Shown here piece after piece: positions 40,015 to 51,888 of a stretch of 64,000 bases of DNA (positions within the stretch are counted from its first letter, which is position 1; each line of letters opens with the position of its first letter). A program made the translations under genes and the position numbers. The notes beneath the pieces were generated by a model that searched no databases, was not told where the DNA came from, and saw nothing but the letters and a program-made list of their open reading frames with translations. Source of the stretch: Amorphochlora amoebiformis (lineage: Eukaryota; Cercozoa; Chlorarachniophyceae); contig BAAHQB010000015.1 of the NCBI GenBank assembly GCA_054601695.1, positions 868,001 to 932,000 on the forward strand, written 5' to 3'.

Positions 40015-40078
40015 CTCAAGTGTAAGCATCTTGTTCAAGTTCGCGTTGAATATCCGATAGGCAAGTTCGGTTATCTCG
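40015..40078 (-). CDS. Gene A exon 7
   Basis: Acceptor TATACAG|C and donor CTTGAG|GTAATT. In the incoming phase it reads [20 protein letters not shown] plus E. A second frame is open but does not match its neighbours. Confidence 0.65.
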
Positions 40079-40108
40079 CTGTATATATAGGGTGAGATTT
40101 AGGTAATT

Positions 40109-40164
<56 letters not shown>

Positions 40165-40339
40165 GTACATTAATGTATATTATATATATATATATATATA
40201 TAAATTTAAATATATATATATATATAATATATATGCATGCATTTATATATATATATATATATATATATATCATGCATTTATATATATATATATATATATG
40301 TATAAATATACATATATATATATATATAATATATATATA

Positions 40340-40404
<65 letters not shown>

Positions 40405-40422
40405 ATATATATAATTATATAT

Positions 40423-40475
<53 letters not shown>

Positions 40476-40583
40476 GTATGTATACATGTGTATATATATA
40501 TATACATACATATATATATATATATGTATATATATATTATATACAATATATATATATATAAATTCATATATATATATATATGA

Positions 40584-40639
<56 letters not shown>

Positions 40640-40654
40640 GTGTGTGTGTTTGCA

Positions 40655-40685
<31 letters not shown>

Positions 40686-40766
40686 CATATATATATACAT
40701 ATATATATATATAAATACACACACACACACATTCATATACATATCTCCAAATATTCGCTGTTTTAC

Positions 40767-40906
40767 GGATTCAGCGGTTCTCCTACAACCACACTCTTCC
40801 TCTCGGCTCCCCTCTTATCAACTTTCTTCCCCTCGTCTCCCCTTGTCTCCCCTTTCTTCCCCCCGGCACTCTTGTCGTCTCCACGAATCTTGGACGCCTT
40901 ACCCTC
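40767..40906 (-). CDS. Gene A exon 6: charged linker
   Basis: Acceptor ATTACTCAG|GAG and donor AATCC|GTAAAA, with 46 codons rich in Lys, Gly, Glu and Asp (begins [19 protein letters not shown]). If the donor is not used, a TAA follows within two codons, so this could be a C terminus instead. Confidence 0.7.
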
Positions 40907-40911
40907 CTGAG

Positions 40912-40990
<79 letters not shown>

Positions 40991-41210
40991 TATATTTATA
41001 TTCCTATTTATATACATACCTATTTATGTAATATGTGAAACATATACGTGCAAATTATATATATATATATATATAAATATGTATATATAATTATATGTCT
41101 ATATACATAGATACATATATATATATACATATATATATACAGATGGAGAAAGGAAATCCACAGGGAGAGATGAGGAAACCTTTGAAGGATTAGAAAGAGG
41201 GTTAGGATAC

Positions 41211-41280
41211 CGGAGAGTTTGTAGATTTCGTTTGGGGTTCAGAGGGGTTGGCTATCTCAGCGGAGCGGAGGTTACCGCAC
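41211..41280 (-). CDS. Gene A exon 5: end of the first NZF finger
   Basis: The split Met codon AT|G is followed by [20 protein letters not shown]. This supplies the missing final Cys, giving CEMCGNLR, which closes the zinc finger exactly. Donor CCG|GTATCC. Confidence 0.75.
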
Positions 41281-41357
41281 CTTTTTGTGTTATGTCGTAT
41301 GGGTGCATTCGTTTGTGGGGTGTGTATGTGTGTGTATATATGTATATATAAGTATAA

Positions 41358-41407
<50 letters not shown>

Positions 41408-41467
41408 GTATATATAATATATATATATATATGTACATATATATTTATATATATATATATATATATA

Positions 41468-41506
<39 letters not shown>

Positions 41507-41518
41507 GTATACATATTT

Positions 41519-41555
<37 letters not shown>

Positions 41556-41586
41556 CATATATCGATAACTATAATTTTTAATATGT

Positions 41587-41773
<187 letters not shown>

Positions 41774-41783
41774 TATATATATA

Positions 41784-41827
<44 letters not shown>

Positions 41828-41896
41828 TATATATGCATAAATATTGTGTTAATACATGTTATAAGATTCCAACACATACTTCACACTCAAACTTAC

Positions 41897-42015
41897 ATCT
41901 CGCACTCCGTCCCACCCGCATTCTCGAACGTGCACATCCCGCACGCCCAAGGCCCTTCCCCATCCTTTGACGTACTTCCTCCATCCTTCGACGTCCCTCC
42001 CTCGACCTCACGAAC
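41897..42015 (-). CDS. Gene A exon 4: NZF (RanBP2-type) zinc finger, first part
   Basis: Acceptor TTTGTCAG|GTT, donor GAGAT|GTAAGT. The frame begins [13 protein letters not shown] and ends [17 protein letters not shown], the W-x-C-x2-C-x3-N-x6-C pattern of RanBP2/NZF fingers. The Thr-Phe pair after the second Cys is typical of the ubiquitin-binding NZF subclass. The last Cys is supplied by exon 5. Confidence 0.85.
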
Positions 42016-42077
42016 CTGACAAATTCAAAATCAATGAAATCCTAGAATATGATCTCCCCGCCGCCCTCGATACGTAC

Positions 42078-42378
42078 TCTTTCTTCTCCCTCCTCTTTTC
42101 TCCGTATTCTTTTCCCTTCGGAAAATCTCCTGCTTCTTCCGGCCCGCGCTCTCGCTCTCCCTCTCCCTCTCCATCTGCCTCTGCTAGTCCCGCCCTTTCT
42201 TCGCCTGTTTCCGCTATTCCTTCGCCCCTTTTTTGGTTTCCTGATGGTCGGGGAGGGGGTATTGGTGGACATAGGGGGGGGAGAAAGATGTTGGAAGCCT
42301 TGAGCGACAACACGACTGGGACACGTGTAACTTTGACGCCGAACTTCTCGGTAGTACCGATGAGCCCCATTAAATCCT
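42078..42378 (-). CDS. Gene A exon 3, low-complexity basic N-terminal region
   Basis: The largest exon seen, about 300 nt and GC-richer than its surroundings. In the phase set by its neighbours it encodes an Arg/Gly-rich disordered stretch (contains TSRGRWRGRGRARARAGRS) and ends at the strong donor AAAGA|GTACGT. A second minus frame, opening with ATG at 42370 (MGLIGTTEKFGVKVTRV), is also open and can end at GAGTAC|GTATCG in the same outgoing phase. The plus strand is open too. Frame choice is therefore uncertain, although the exon itself is likely. Confidence 0.55.
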
Positions 42379-42440
42379 CTTAATCCCGGGGATTTATGTA
42401 GTTGATCACTAGAGAGTCTCCAGGAATTTTGCCTTGTCAC

Positions 42441-42493
42441 CCTGGTTTGTCACTTCCTGACGCGCACACGACACACGTGCCGTTTGCGGATAT
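42441..42493 (-). CDS. Gene A candidate exon 2
   Basis: Acceptor GGGGAAG|ATATCC and donor CCAGG|GTGACA, reading ISANGTCVVCASGSDKP in the phase left by exon 1. Alternative frames are also open, so this is tentative. Confidence 0.35.
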
Positions 42494-42743
42494 CTTCCCC
42501 AAGCCACGGTTGATATGTTTTCCTCTAGGGGGTGGGTTGGGCGGTCGTAGGAAACTTATTTTCGCAAAAAAAACCAGACTTGTAAATTTGGTTGATACGG
42601 AACGTGTTTGCAATTTATTTTTTCGTGGGGGGGGGGTGGGAGGCCACGGGAATGAGGGCGCACAGGTCACCCAACGGGTCGCAACCACATGCAAGTTACA
42701 TCCACTGCTTGTATACAAACTCTCACGGATCGAAAAATAATAC

Positions 42744-42824
42744 GTCCTGTAAAATTATCACAGCCGATAATTCAGGCACCCGTGCCCACCTAGCACCTAT
42801 GTGCATTCGCCTTTTAGTATCCAT
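42744..42824 (-). CDS. Gene A candidate first exon
   Basis: ATG followed by 27 open codons (begins [16 protein letters not shown]) ending at donor GAC|GTATTA. It lies in a rare non-repetitive stretch. The start is inferred; the opposite strand is also open here. Confidence 0.4.
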
Positions 42825-42978
42825 GCCTCTCACGTCTCGTATCCAAGCACTCACGTCTCCGTGCATCATGCGTCTATTTATAAGAGTCTTAAGCCCCTAC
42901 GTACCACTGAAAACGTTTATATTCTTCTCACGACACTTATGTATCATTCTCACATCAAATCTGCAAACTCACGTGTCC
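42825..42978. promoter_or_regulatory. Candidate bidirectional promoter between genes A and C
   Basis: About 150 bp of non-repetitive, moderate-GC sequence between the putative start of gene A (minus) and the first plus-strand exon of gene C. It contains TATTTATAAGAG at about 42875. The role is inferred only from the divergent layout. Confidence 0.3.
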
Positions 42979-42986
42979 ATGTGCAG

Positions 42987-43083
42987 GATTGGGGCAGGGG
43001 GTACCCAAAACCCTCCCCCCCCCCCCGCTCCGGCCACCTCGAATTCTCTCATGGCGGGAAGACAGGACATTGTCGCCATTCAA
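42987..43083 (+). CDS. Gene C exon 1: Pro-rich
   Basis: Acceptor-like CATGTGCAG|G and strong donor ATTCAA|GTAAGT. It contains [16 protein letters not shown] and ends [11 protein letters not shown]. The frame is open far upstream with ATGs at 42979 and 42800, so the true start is unknown; the in-frame ATG of MAGRQ is another option. Confidence 0.65.
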
Positions 43084-43095
43084 GTAAGTCTTCCT

Positions 43096-43198
<103 letters not shown>

Positions 43199-43286
43199 AA
43201 TATATATATTTTTATATATATATATATATATGTGTATATATAAATGTACATATATGCACTGCATATGTATATATATATATATATAA

Positions 43287-43386
<100 letters not shown>

Positions 43387-43418
43387 TATAAATATAATAT
43401 ATATATATATATATGTTT

Positions 43419-43458
<40 letters not shown>

Positions 43459-43524
43459 TATGCATATATCATATATTATATAACGCAACATAACATATAG
43501 CATGAAATATTCTAACCAAATCAG

Positions 43525-43573
43525 GAATGTGGCGGTGTGTTCGTGTGTATATGCTTCGGTCTCTGCATATTGG
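43525..43573 (+). CDS. Gene C exon 2: hydrophobic
   Basis: Acceptor CCAAATCAG|GAA and donor TTGG|GTAACC, whose intron starts as (CCCTAA)n. In phase it reads ECGGVFVCICFGLCIL, a likely membrane segment. Confidence 0.55.
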
Positions 43574-44186
43574 GTAACCCCTAATCCTAACCCTAACCCT
43601 AACCCTGACCCTAACCCCAACTCTAACCCTAAATCTAATCTTAATCCTAACCCTAACCTTGAATCCAACCGTAACCCTAACCTTAAATCTAACCCTAACC
43701 CTAACCCTAACCCTAAATCTAAACTTTAACTTTTACCCTAATCCAACCGAAACCCTAACCCTAACCCTAAATCCAACCTTAATCCTAACCCTATGCCTAA
43801 ATCCAAGCGTAACCCTAACCCTAACCCTAAATCTAAACTCAACCCAAACCCTTACCCTAAATCCAAACTTAACTCTAACCCTAACCCAAATCTAACCTTC
43901 ATGTAAACCTTACCCAAAATCCAATCTTAACCCTAACCCTAACCCTAATCTAAATTTAACCCTAACCCTTACCCTAGTCCAAGCTTAACCCTAACCCCTA
44001 CCCTAATCTAAACTTAACTCTAACCCTTTTACCCAAAATCAACCCGTAACCCTAACCCTAACCTAAATCTAACTTAACCCTAACCTTTACCCTAATGTAA
44101 TCTTAACCCTAACCCTACCCCTAAGTCTAATCTTAACCCTAACCCCTAACCATAATCTAAGTTTAACCCTAACCCTAATCTAAGCA

Positions 44187-44220
<34 letters not shown>

Positions 44221-44525
44221 ATCTAACCTTAATCCTAACCCTAACCCCAAATCTAAACTTAACCCTAACCCTTACCGTAATCTAAGCTTAACCCTAACCT
44301 AACCCTAATCTAAGTATAACCCTAACCCTAAACCCTAACCCTAAATCTAATTTTAACCCTAACCCTAACCCTAAATCTAAACTTAACCCTAACCCTAACC
44401 CTGAATTTAAACTTAACCCTAACCCTTATCCCAATAATATTAACCCTAACCCTATTTAACTTAACACTAACCCTAAACCCTAATCTAAGCTTAATATTAA
44501 CCCTAACCCTAAATCTAACCTTCAC
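43574..44525. repeat. Degenerate CCCTAA tract in a gene C intron
   Basis: CCCTAA mixed with CCTAAATCTAAACTTAACCC-like higher-order units over about 950 bp. Confidence 0.9.
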
Positions 44526-44535
44526 ATATATACAT

Positions 44536-44566
<31 letters not shown>

Positions 44567-44617
44567 CTGTGCATAGCCCTAACACTTACTCTAATCTCCG
44601 CTTAATATATTACATAA

Positions 44618-44660
<43 letters not shown>

Positions 44661-44664
44661 TAAG

Positions 44665-44711
44665 GTGTTTTTGCTAGCAAAGTCGAAGCACATGATGATG
44701 TTCAACTGGAG
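44665..44711 (+). CDS. Gene C exon 3
   Basis: Acceptor TTATTTAAG|GT and donor CTGGAG|GTTAGG, reading VFASKVEAHDDVQLE. Confidence 0.6.
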
Positions 44712-44717
44712 GTTAGG

Positions 44718-44748
<31 letters not shown>

Positions 44749-45054
44749 ATAAATATACATATATTACTTACACCTAATACATGTACTTTGTTATTATGCA
44801 CAGATAAATCGATATTATATATGTGTATATAAATATATATATATATATAATATATATATGTATATACATATAATACATTTACAAAAACAAACCTAATTAC
44901 TTATACATGCATACATGGATATATACATATAAGCACATATACATGCATACATACATACATATATACATATATATAAATAAATATATACACACACATACAT
45001 AAATACATTCATCAACATACTATGAACTCTCCATATTACTGCATATCGACATAT

Positions 45055-45091
<37 letters not shown>

Positions 45092-45221
45092 CAATAATAA
45101 AACTGTACACATCTAATTCGCACGCATACATAACCCTCCTTACCATATACCCCACCAGGCCTGGCTATACACTCTCTCAACACTCGGGTCCCCCCCCCCC
45201 CCCAAAAAAAAGGCTCCCGCC

Positions 45222-45715
45222 CCCCCTAACCCTAACCGAGCCCTAACCCTAACCCTAACCCTAACCCTAACCCTACCCTAGCCCTAACCTAAACCGTAAC
45301 CCTACCCTAACCCGACACCCTAACCCTAACCCAACACCCTAACCCTAACCCTAACCCGAACCCTAACCCGACACCCTAACCCTAACCCGACACCCTAACC
45401 CTAACCCGACACCCTAACCCTAACCCGACACCCTAACCCTAACCCTAACTCTTAACCCTAACCCTAACCTGCGGAGGAGTCAATGGTCCTCGGACTAAGA
45501 CGCTGAATAATCTGATCCTAACCCTAACCCTAACCCTTACCCTAACCCTAACGCTAACCCTACCCCTATTCCTAACCTAAACTCCTAGACCAACCCTAAC
45601 CCTAACTCTAACCCTAACCCTAACCCTAACGCTAACCCTCCCCTAATCCCTAACCTAAACCCCTAGACCAACCCTAACCCCAACCCTAACCCTAACCCTA
45701 ACCCTAACCCTAACT
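45222..45715. repeat. CCCTAA tract with an inverted 45-bp element
   Basis: CCCTAA with CCCGACA variants. At 45470-45522 it contains the element of 27.8 kb in the opposite orientation (AGTCAATGGTCCTCGGACTA). Confidence 0.9.
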
Positions 45716-45744
45716 CGAACATGTTTTTTACCTAAACAATTCAG

Positions 45745-45799
45745 TTTCACGAGCGGAATTGTGATAATGTCGCTGTTATGTTTCTGCTATTTGCTGAAT
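45745..45799 (+). CDS. Gene C exon 4: hydrophobic
   Basis: Acceptor AACAATTCAG|TTT after a CCCTAA-filled intron, donor CTGAAT|GTATGT. It reads FHERNCDNVAVMFLLFAE. The frame stays open to a TAG at about 45909 if not spliced. Confidence 0.5.
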
Positions 45800-46151
45800 G
45801 TATGTCTACTTCGACAATATGGCTGCGGGGGGGGAGGGTGTCTTTTTCGGCTGGGGCTCGCCGGGTAGGAAAAGAGGGGGGTTTTGGTTTCAGGATGTGT
45901 AATTAGCTCAGTTTGTGCGGGGAGATGTGAGGTTTGTGTATGTGTGTGTATGTATGTGTGTGTGTATGTGTAAATATATATATGTATGTGTGTATGTGTA
46001 TATATATATACATATGTGTGTGTGTGTGTGTTCGTAGATGGGGAAAGGGATTGTTGTAGGTTTATGTATGAATGTATATGTATATATACAAATATACATA
46101 TATATATTATAGGCATAAAAAATATATTATATATCTACATTATATACATAC

Positions 46152-46183
<32 letters not shown>

Positions 46184-46303
46184 GTATATATATATGATAT
46201 ATTTGTGTGTATGTATACATATGAATAAATACATGTGTACCTTTATGATAAATAAATATTATATATTATACATATGTATATACATACATGTATAAACACA
46301 TAT

Positions 46304-46343
<40 letters not shown>

Positions 46344-46619
46344 AAATGTGTGTATATACATATATACATACATACATATGTCTATCTCATAAAATATCTA
46401 CGTGCACATAGGAAAATACATACATATATAGCTATATTATATATATATATATATATATGTATAAGTGGTACATACATATATACATTCATACATATATTTA
46501 TATTAAAAATGTATATATATATATATACATACTCATACATATGTATATATATATGTATATGTATAAATATCAAATATAGATATATATACATATATATATA
46601 TATATATAGATGTAAATAC

Positions 46620-46669
<50 letters not shown>

Positions 46670-46679
46670 GTATATATAG

Positions 46680-46721
46680 GGTAATCGTCGTTCCCGTACT
46701 GTGGTTAACTTCTGTGATCAT
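46680..46721 (+). CDS. Possible extra gene C exon
   Basis: Between TATATAG and donor GATCAT|GTAAAT; it can read [13 protein letters not shown] (hydrophobic) or [14 protein letters not shown]. Two copies of its 3' edge and donor lie downstream (46933-46960, 47071-47098), the pattern seen at real exons, but it does not fit the phase of the chain used here. Confidence 0.35.
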
Positions 46722-46729
46722 GTAAATTA

Positions 46730-46742
46730 GCTAATTACATGA

Positions 46743-46784
<42 letters not shown>

Positions 46785-46902
46785 CATATATAATATAATA
46801 CATGTATAAATATATATCTATGTATATAAACACATATATGAAAACATATATGTGTACATGAAGAAAAAGTATACTTATATATGTGTGCAAGAAATGAATG
46901 TA

Positions 46903-46933
<31 letters not shown>

Positions 46934-46955
46934 CTTCTGTGATCATGTAAATCAG

Positions 46956-47014
<59 letters not shown>

Positions 47015-47026
47015 CAATATATATAC

Positions 47027-47062
<36 letters not shown>

Positions 47063-47248
47063 GATATACATACTTCTGTGATCATGTAAATCAGCTAAGT
47101 ACTATCTTATATAGATAAAAACAGATATATAAATAAACACATATGTGTACATGTGTATAATATATCTATATATGTATACATAGAAATGCATATATTATAT
47201 ATATATATATATATATATGTATAGATGTGTGTCTAAATATATATATAT

Positions 47249-47314
<66 letters not shown>

Positions 47315-47440
47315 TTATACATACATATATATATATATATAAATATGTATAACAATATTTACATACACGTGCATCTAAATAATATATATATATATAATAA
47401 TTTACATACACGTGCATCTAAATAATATATCTATATATAT

Positions 47441-47471
<31 letters not shown>

Positions 47472-47667
47472 TATGCTGGTTTCATCTTCATACGTAATAT
47501 GTATGTAATATATATATATACATAGTGTGTTATACATACATATATAAATATAGATATATATCTACATAAATATATATAAATACATTATATATATATATAT
47601 ATATATATATGATATATATATATATATATATAATGTACATATATATGAACATACTTGTGTATGTATT

Positions 47668-47708
<41 letters not shown>

Positions 47709-47770
47709 TATATACATATATATGTGTATATATATGTGTATATGTACGTGTGTGTGTGTGTGTATTATAC

Positions 47771-47805
<35 letters not shown>

Positions 47806-48094
47806 ATATATATATATATGTGTTTGTACATATATTTATACATATGTATATATATATATATATATATATTGAATACATACATGGATACATACATACAAAT
47901 ATATGTATATTTATACATATATATATATATGTGTGTGTGTATAATATAATATAATATACATTATATAGATATACAGATATATGTATATATATATATATAT
48001 ATATGTATATAATATATATTACATAGATACACAGATATACATATGTATATATATATATACATAGATTAATTATATACATATAAATAGAGCTATA

Positions 48095-48135
<41 letters not shown>

Positions 48136-48145
48136 TAGAGCTATA

Positions 48146-48185
<40 letters not shown>

Positions 48186-48266
48186 GGAATGTAGGTATGG
48201 GTTGTTTGTAAGGCATATATGGCATAAGTCGTGTGATGATGGTATATATATACACAATATATATAT

Positions 48267-48316
<50 letters not shown>

Positions 48317-48470
48317 TCGTAATACATGTGATATACACAACAGATTGTAAACATACATATACATATATATATATGTATATTATATATGCAATACATACGA
48401 CATATACAATATATTATGCATACATAAATATATATATATATACATATATATATGCATATATAAATATATG

Positions 48471-48520
<50 letters not shown>

Positions 48521-48690
48521 TTGTATATTCATGTGTGTAAATGAAACGCATAAAGGAATATAAGTCGTGTTATACTGGTACAAATATGCACTACTAATGT
48601 TTATATATTTCTAGTATGTACATAGTATGTACCTATATACACATATATATATATATAGGAATACGTATTACTAATTTCTATACATATTTT
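46730..48690. repeat. (TA)n intron of gene C
   Basis: TA repeats plus two copies of ACTTCTGTGATCATGTAAAT (46933, 47071), a doubled TTTACATACACGTGCATCTA (47359, 47400), and a patch at 48184-48245 that is open on both strands. Confidence 0.7.
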
Positions 48691-48693
48691 TAG

Positions 48694-48708
48694 TTGTGTT
48701 ATGTTACG
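48694..48708 (+). CDS. Gene C microexon (15 nt)
   Basis: The pyrimidine-rich acceptor ACATATTTTTAG|TT and donor TTACG|GTATGA enclose VLCY. Short, so weak on its own. Confidence 0.35.
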
Positions 48709-48730
48709 GTATGACATGGAATCTAAGTAG

Positions 48731-48764
48731 CACAAGGCCATAATTTGGTTGAAATCCATCTGAG
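48731..48764 (+). CDS. Gene C exon
   Basis: Acceptor TCTAAGTAG|CA and donor CTGAG|GTATGC, reading QGHNLVEIHL in phase. Confidence 0.4.
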
Positions 48765-48778
48765 GTATGCCTCTTAAG

Positions 48779-48797
48779 GCTATTTTTTGGTCGACGT
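48779..48797 (+). CDS. Gene C microexon (19 nt)
   Basis: Acceptor CCTCTTAAG|G and donor CGACGT|GTATGT, reading LFFGRR. Confidence 0.35.
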
Positions 48798-48821
48798 GTA
48801 TGTCCGCCCATAATAATCTAG

Positions 48822-48855
48822 AATCTTTCCGGAGAGTTCTGGAGTGTGACATGGC
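48822..48855 (+). CDS. Gene C exon
   Basis: Acceptor ATAATCTAG|AAT, donor ATGGC|GTGACG, reading NLSGEFWSVTW. Confidence 0.4.
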
Positions 48856-48889
48856 GTGACGTTACGTCTTGTCACCTGATACTTGGAAG

Positions 48890-49054
48890 CTCCGTTACTG
48901 CCGGGTACTATCGGTTACTACCGGGTACCACCGGATGAAACGATCTCCAAGAATCTTCGGGATCTCCGGCGATCTCCAGCTATCTGTGACCACAATACGC
49001 CAACATGCTATCGATATTACCCTTCGAACTGCGTCCCCTCATACTATTCATACT
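48890..49054 (+). CDS. Gene C exon: Cys/Tyr-rich segment
   Basis: 165 nt of non-repetitive sequence between ACTTGGAAG|CT and ATACT|GTCGCT. It starts PLLPGTIGYYRVPPDETISK and ends with a Cys/Tyr-rich run (CYRYYPSNCVPSYYSY), perhaps extracytoplasmic and disulphide-bonded (inference). Confidence 0.6.
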
Positions 49055-49066
49055 GTCGCTTTAACA

Positions 49067-49110
<44 letters not shown>

Positions 49111-49180
49111 TATATATACATATATATATAAATATATTATATTATAAACATGCATGAATCTATGCATATACGTATTGTAA

Positions 49181-49216
<36 letters not shown>

Positions 49217-49219
49217 TAG

Positions 49220-49283
49220 ACTGTTGGTACATCTCATACGCATCGACAGCCATACATCTCATCTGCTTCTGCTTCGCACTAAG
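49220..49283 (+). CDS. Gene C exon: hydrophobic segment
   Basis: Acceptor TATGTTTAG|AC and donor ACTAAG|GTATAT. In phase it reads [20 protein letters not shown]. Two shrinking copies of the 3' edge with donor lie downstream (49482-49520, 49650-49683). The minus frame ([19 protein letters not shown]) is open too. Confidence 0.55.
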
Positions 49284-49333
49284 GTATATATACATTGTGT
49301 ATATGTATATATGTATATGTGATATATATATAT

Positions 49334-49364
<31 letters not shown>

Positions 49365-49413
49365 TGTATGTATGTATGTATATATATATATATATAAATG
49401 AGTGTATATATTA

Positions 49414-49471
<58 letters not shown>

Positions 49472-49481
49472 CGAATCGACA

Positions 49482-49528
49482 GCCATACATCTCATCTGCT
49501 TGTGTTTCGCACTAAGATATATATATGC

Positions 49529-49577
<49 letters not shown>

Positions 49578-49683
49578 GTACATATATATATATATATATA
49601 TATGTAATATATACATATAGGAGTGTATATATTGTATGTATATATATACACGCACAGCGTCTACTTGTGTTTCGCACTAAGGT
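49482..49683 (+). repeat. Donor-edge copies of the 49220-49283 exon
   Basis: Two copies ending TTTCGCACTAAG followed by GATATA or GTATAT; the first keeps about 40 exon bases, the second about 25. Confidence 0.85.
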
Positions 49684-49839
49684 ATATATACATTATGTAT
49701 ATGTATATGCGTATACATATATATATATATAAATATATACATATATAAAAATACGTATATGTGTGTATATTATATATATATATACATACATATTAAAATA
49801 AATATATATACTTATAACATATATATATATATGTATAAG

Positions 49840-49998
49840 AGTCCTGGCCCTCCTGTACTCATCTGCGTCAGCAAATGGTCCTGAAGTATTTGACTTTCCG
49901 TCAACAGTAACCCACGATCAGTACGACAACAACTCCAAACAAGCATCAGACAGCAATTCATTCACTCTATACCTTTCCTCTCGCTCTCTTTTCTACAC
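49840..49998 (+). CDS. Gene C exon: polar stretch
   Basis: Acceptor ATGTATAAG|A and donor TACAC|GTATAT, 52 open codons beginning VLALLYSSASANGPEVFDFP, continuing the hydrophobic segment and then Ser/Asn-rich. The minus strand also opens as a coiled coil but needs extra introns. Confidence 0.6.
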
Positions 49999-50035
<37 letters not shown>

Positions 50036-50134
50036 TACATATATACATATATTATACATATATATATATATACATATATATATATACATATTACATGCAA
50101 ATATACATATATATATATATATATATTGATTCAG

Positions 50135-50245
50135 CTATCGGGGTGGAAGCTGGACAAGTACATTTAAGAGCGAGTATACCCAGCCTCTCATTTCTAAGCC
50201 TCTGCCTGAAAATGCTATGGTTCGAACATTATGTGTGACATATCT
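50135..50245 (+). CDS. Gene C exon
   Basis: Acceptor TTGATTCAG|C and donor TATCT|GTAGAT, 36 codons beginning YRGGSWTSTFKSEYTQPLIS. Copies of its 3' edge follow at 50257-50305 (almost identical) and 50448-50470. Confidence 0.65.
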
Positions 50246-50249
50246 GTAG

Positions 50250-50475
50250 ATAGGATACTGAAAATGCTATGGTTCGAACATTATGTGTGACATATCTGGA
50301 TATAGGATATGACACGTGTTTTTGTCATTTGTGATATCTTGATATGTACATGTGTGATATATGTATTGTTATATTTTTACATATTTAGATATTGTAGATA
50401 TATTGATATATGTAGATATAATGATATATTATGCATATGTACTCTTCCTGAACGCTATGGTTCGGATATACATAT
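50250..50475 (+). repeat. Donor-edge copies of the 50135-50245 exon
   Basis: GAAAATGCTATGGTTCGAAC copied at 50257 with the downstream region; a decayed copy is at 50448. Confidence 0.85.
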
Positions 50476-50708
50476 AATTTGTGGATATATATATTTGTAT
50501 ATGCATGTCATTTGTGTATTTTTGTGTATATCATCTAATATGTATGTATACATTATTATATGTATACATACGTTTAAATAAATAAATATACACGTTAAAT
50601 GGTATATATACATTTATATGTTCCTGTAATATATACATGTAATATATATATATGTTTATATATATATATATACACATATATATATATATCATTGTACACA
50701 TTATTCAG

Positions 50709-50754
50709 GTTGATGCTCACAACGATTCCGGATCGGAAGAAACTTCACCTCTAG
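50709..50754 (+). CDS. Gene C terminal exon
   Basis: Acceptor TTATTCAG|G; in phase it reads LMLTTIPDRKKLHL then TAG. A second frame (VDAHNDSGSEETSPLV, then TGA at 50769) fits if shorter versions of earlier exons are used. Confidence 0.55.
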
Positions 50755-50848
50755 TAACTCTAGTGACCTGACGTGACGTGCTAGCCTCCGGGCGTATGAA
50801 TCGTTGGCCTCAAGAATCTATCATATTCAAGGGGCCTCAGACTACTGG

Positions 50849-51176
50849 TCAGATGGCAGCTAAAGCAATGAAGTCATGCAGCTGTCGGTCTAGACCGTGT
50901 GAAATTATACAATTAGTTATAACAAACTCATGTGATCGCTGTCTAGCAGTGGCGGTACAGACCTACCTCGCTGATTTTTTTTTTTTTCTCCTACTGCAGC
51001 GCTATCATCGTAATTGGAGATGTAATAAATAAATACCGCTGTGCCACCAAAAAATAAAATTATGTGTTTTCTAGTGTGCTTAGAACGTGTACATGTAAGT
51101 TCCGAGGTTTCAGGCCTGTAAGCATTTATGGTGGGTTACCGCCCATGTCTAGATGGGGTGTAATAGTGGAGTACGC
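50849..51176 (-). CDS. Gene B C-terminal exon cluster, tentative
   Basis: Five short exons separated by introns of only 22-70 nt: 51140-51176 (AYSTITPHLDMG), 51093-51115 (LKPRNLH), 51037-51070 (KTHNFIFWWHS), 50928-50966 (RSVPPLLDSDHM) and 50849-50889 (RQLHDFIALAAI, then TGA). All are in phase. With so many possible sites some may be chance. A plus-strand frame (50778-51032) overlaps and is probably a shadow. Confidence 0.35.
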
Positions 51177-51521
51177 CTAGTAAGTACTATGTGTGTATTC
51201 TAGGTATTAAATTGTGTGAGTTTAACCTATAGTATAATACTACTAGTACCACACAAACACACATATACTAGATATATATATATATATACATAAATATATA
51301 TAATATATGTATATGAATATATATATATATAATATAACATATATGTTTATACGTATCGTATATATAACATTATGTATATTTTCATATGTTTATTGATATA
51401 CATATATATATATATATACGTCTATACATATATATATATATACATGCTAGACATGTAATATGTGTGTATGTGTGTGTATATACATATACATATACATATA
51501 TATATACATACATATACACAT

Positions 51522-51567
<46 letters not shown>

Positions 51568-51753
51568 GCGCGTGTAGTACACGAATAAAAACGTATACAT
51601 ATGTATATATTTATATATATGTATATACATATATATATATATGTATTTACAAATAAATATACGTATAATATCATGATTTTTACAGCTTAGGCTCCGATAC
51701 ACGCCACGTGTACAATCCGAATATAGTGAAATCAAATTTCAAATCCTCGAAAC

Positions 51754-51795
51754 ATGCTGTGACTTATCCATGCGTAGCGTATTGTACACGTGCAT
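51754..51795 (-). CDS. Gene B exon, tentative
   Basis: Acceptor TTCATATAG|ATG, donor AGCAT|GTTTCG, reading MHVYNTLRMDKSQH. On the plus strand 51686-51841 is a 51-codon frame behind a good acceptor (LRLRYTPRVQSEYSEIKF), which competes. Confidence 0.35.
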
Positions 51796-51888
51796 CTATA
51801 TGAACATTTTAGCCTCGGAATTTGAAAAAAGTAGTAAATGAGCTGTTGAAACTTGAAGGCCGTGGTTCACTAAGAAAACCTGCTAAAC

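Noticed and set aside
41967-42383. Plus-strand frame of 139 codons, Ser/Pro-rich
   Set aside because: The minus strand carries a perfect NZF motif and splice sites through the same region.
48708-48852. Minus-strand exon MSHSRTLRKDSRLLWADIHV and coiled-coil exons at 49.22-49.99 kb
   Set aside because: Open and protein-like, but the plus-strand exons chain in phase over nine junctions to a stop codon; a nested minus gene is not excluded.
50778-51032. 85-codon plus frame with a poly-T stretch
   Set aside because: Follows the gene C stop, has no clear start, and overlaps the gene B tail; treated as 3' flank.
51686-51841. Plus-strand 51-codon frame LRLRYTPRVQSEYSEIKF
   Set aside because: Good acceptor and stop, but it overlaps the gene B chain and lacks a partner exon except a 9-codon MGCNSGVRL at 51153.
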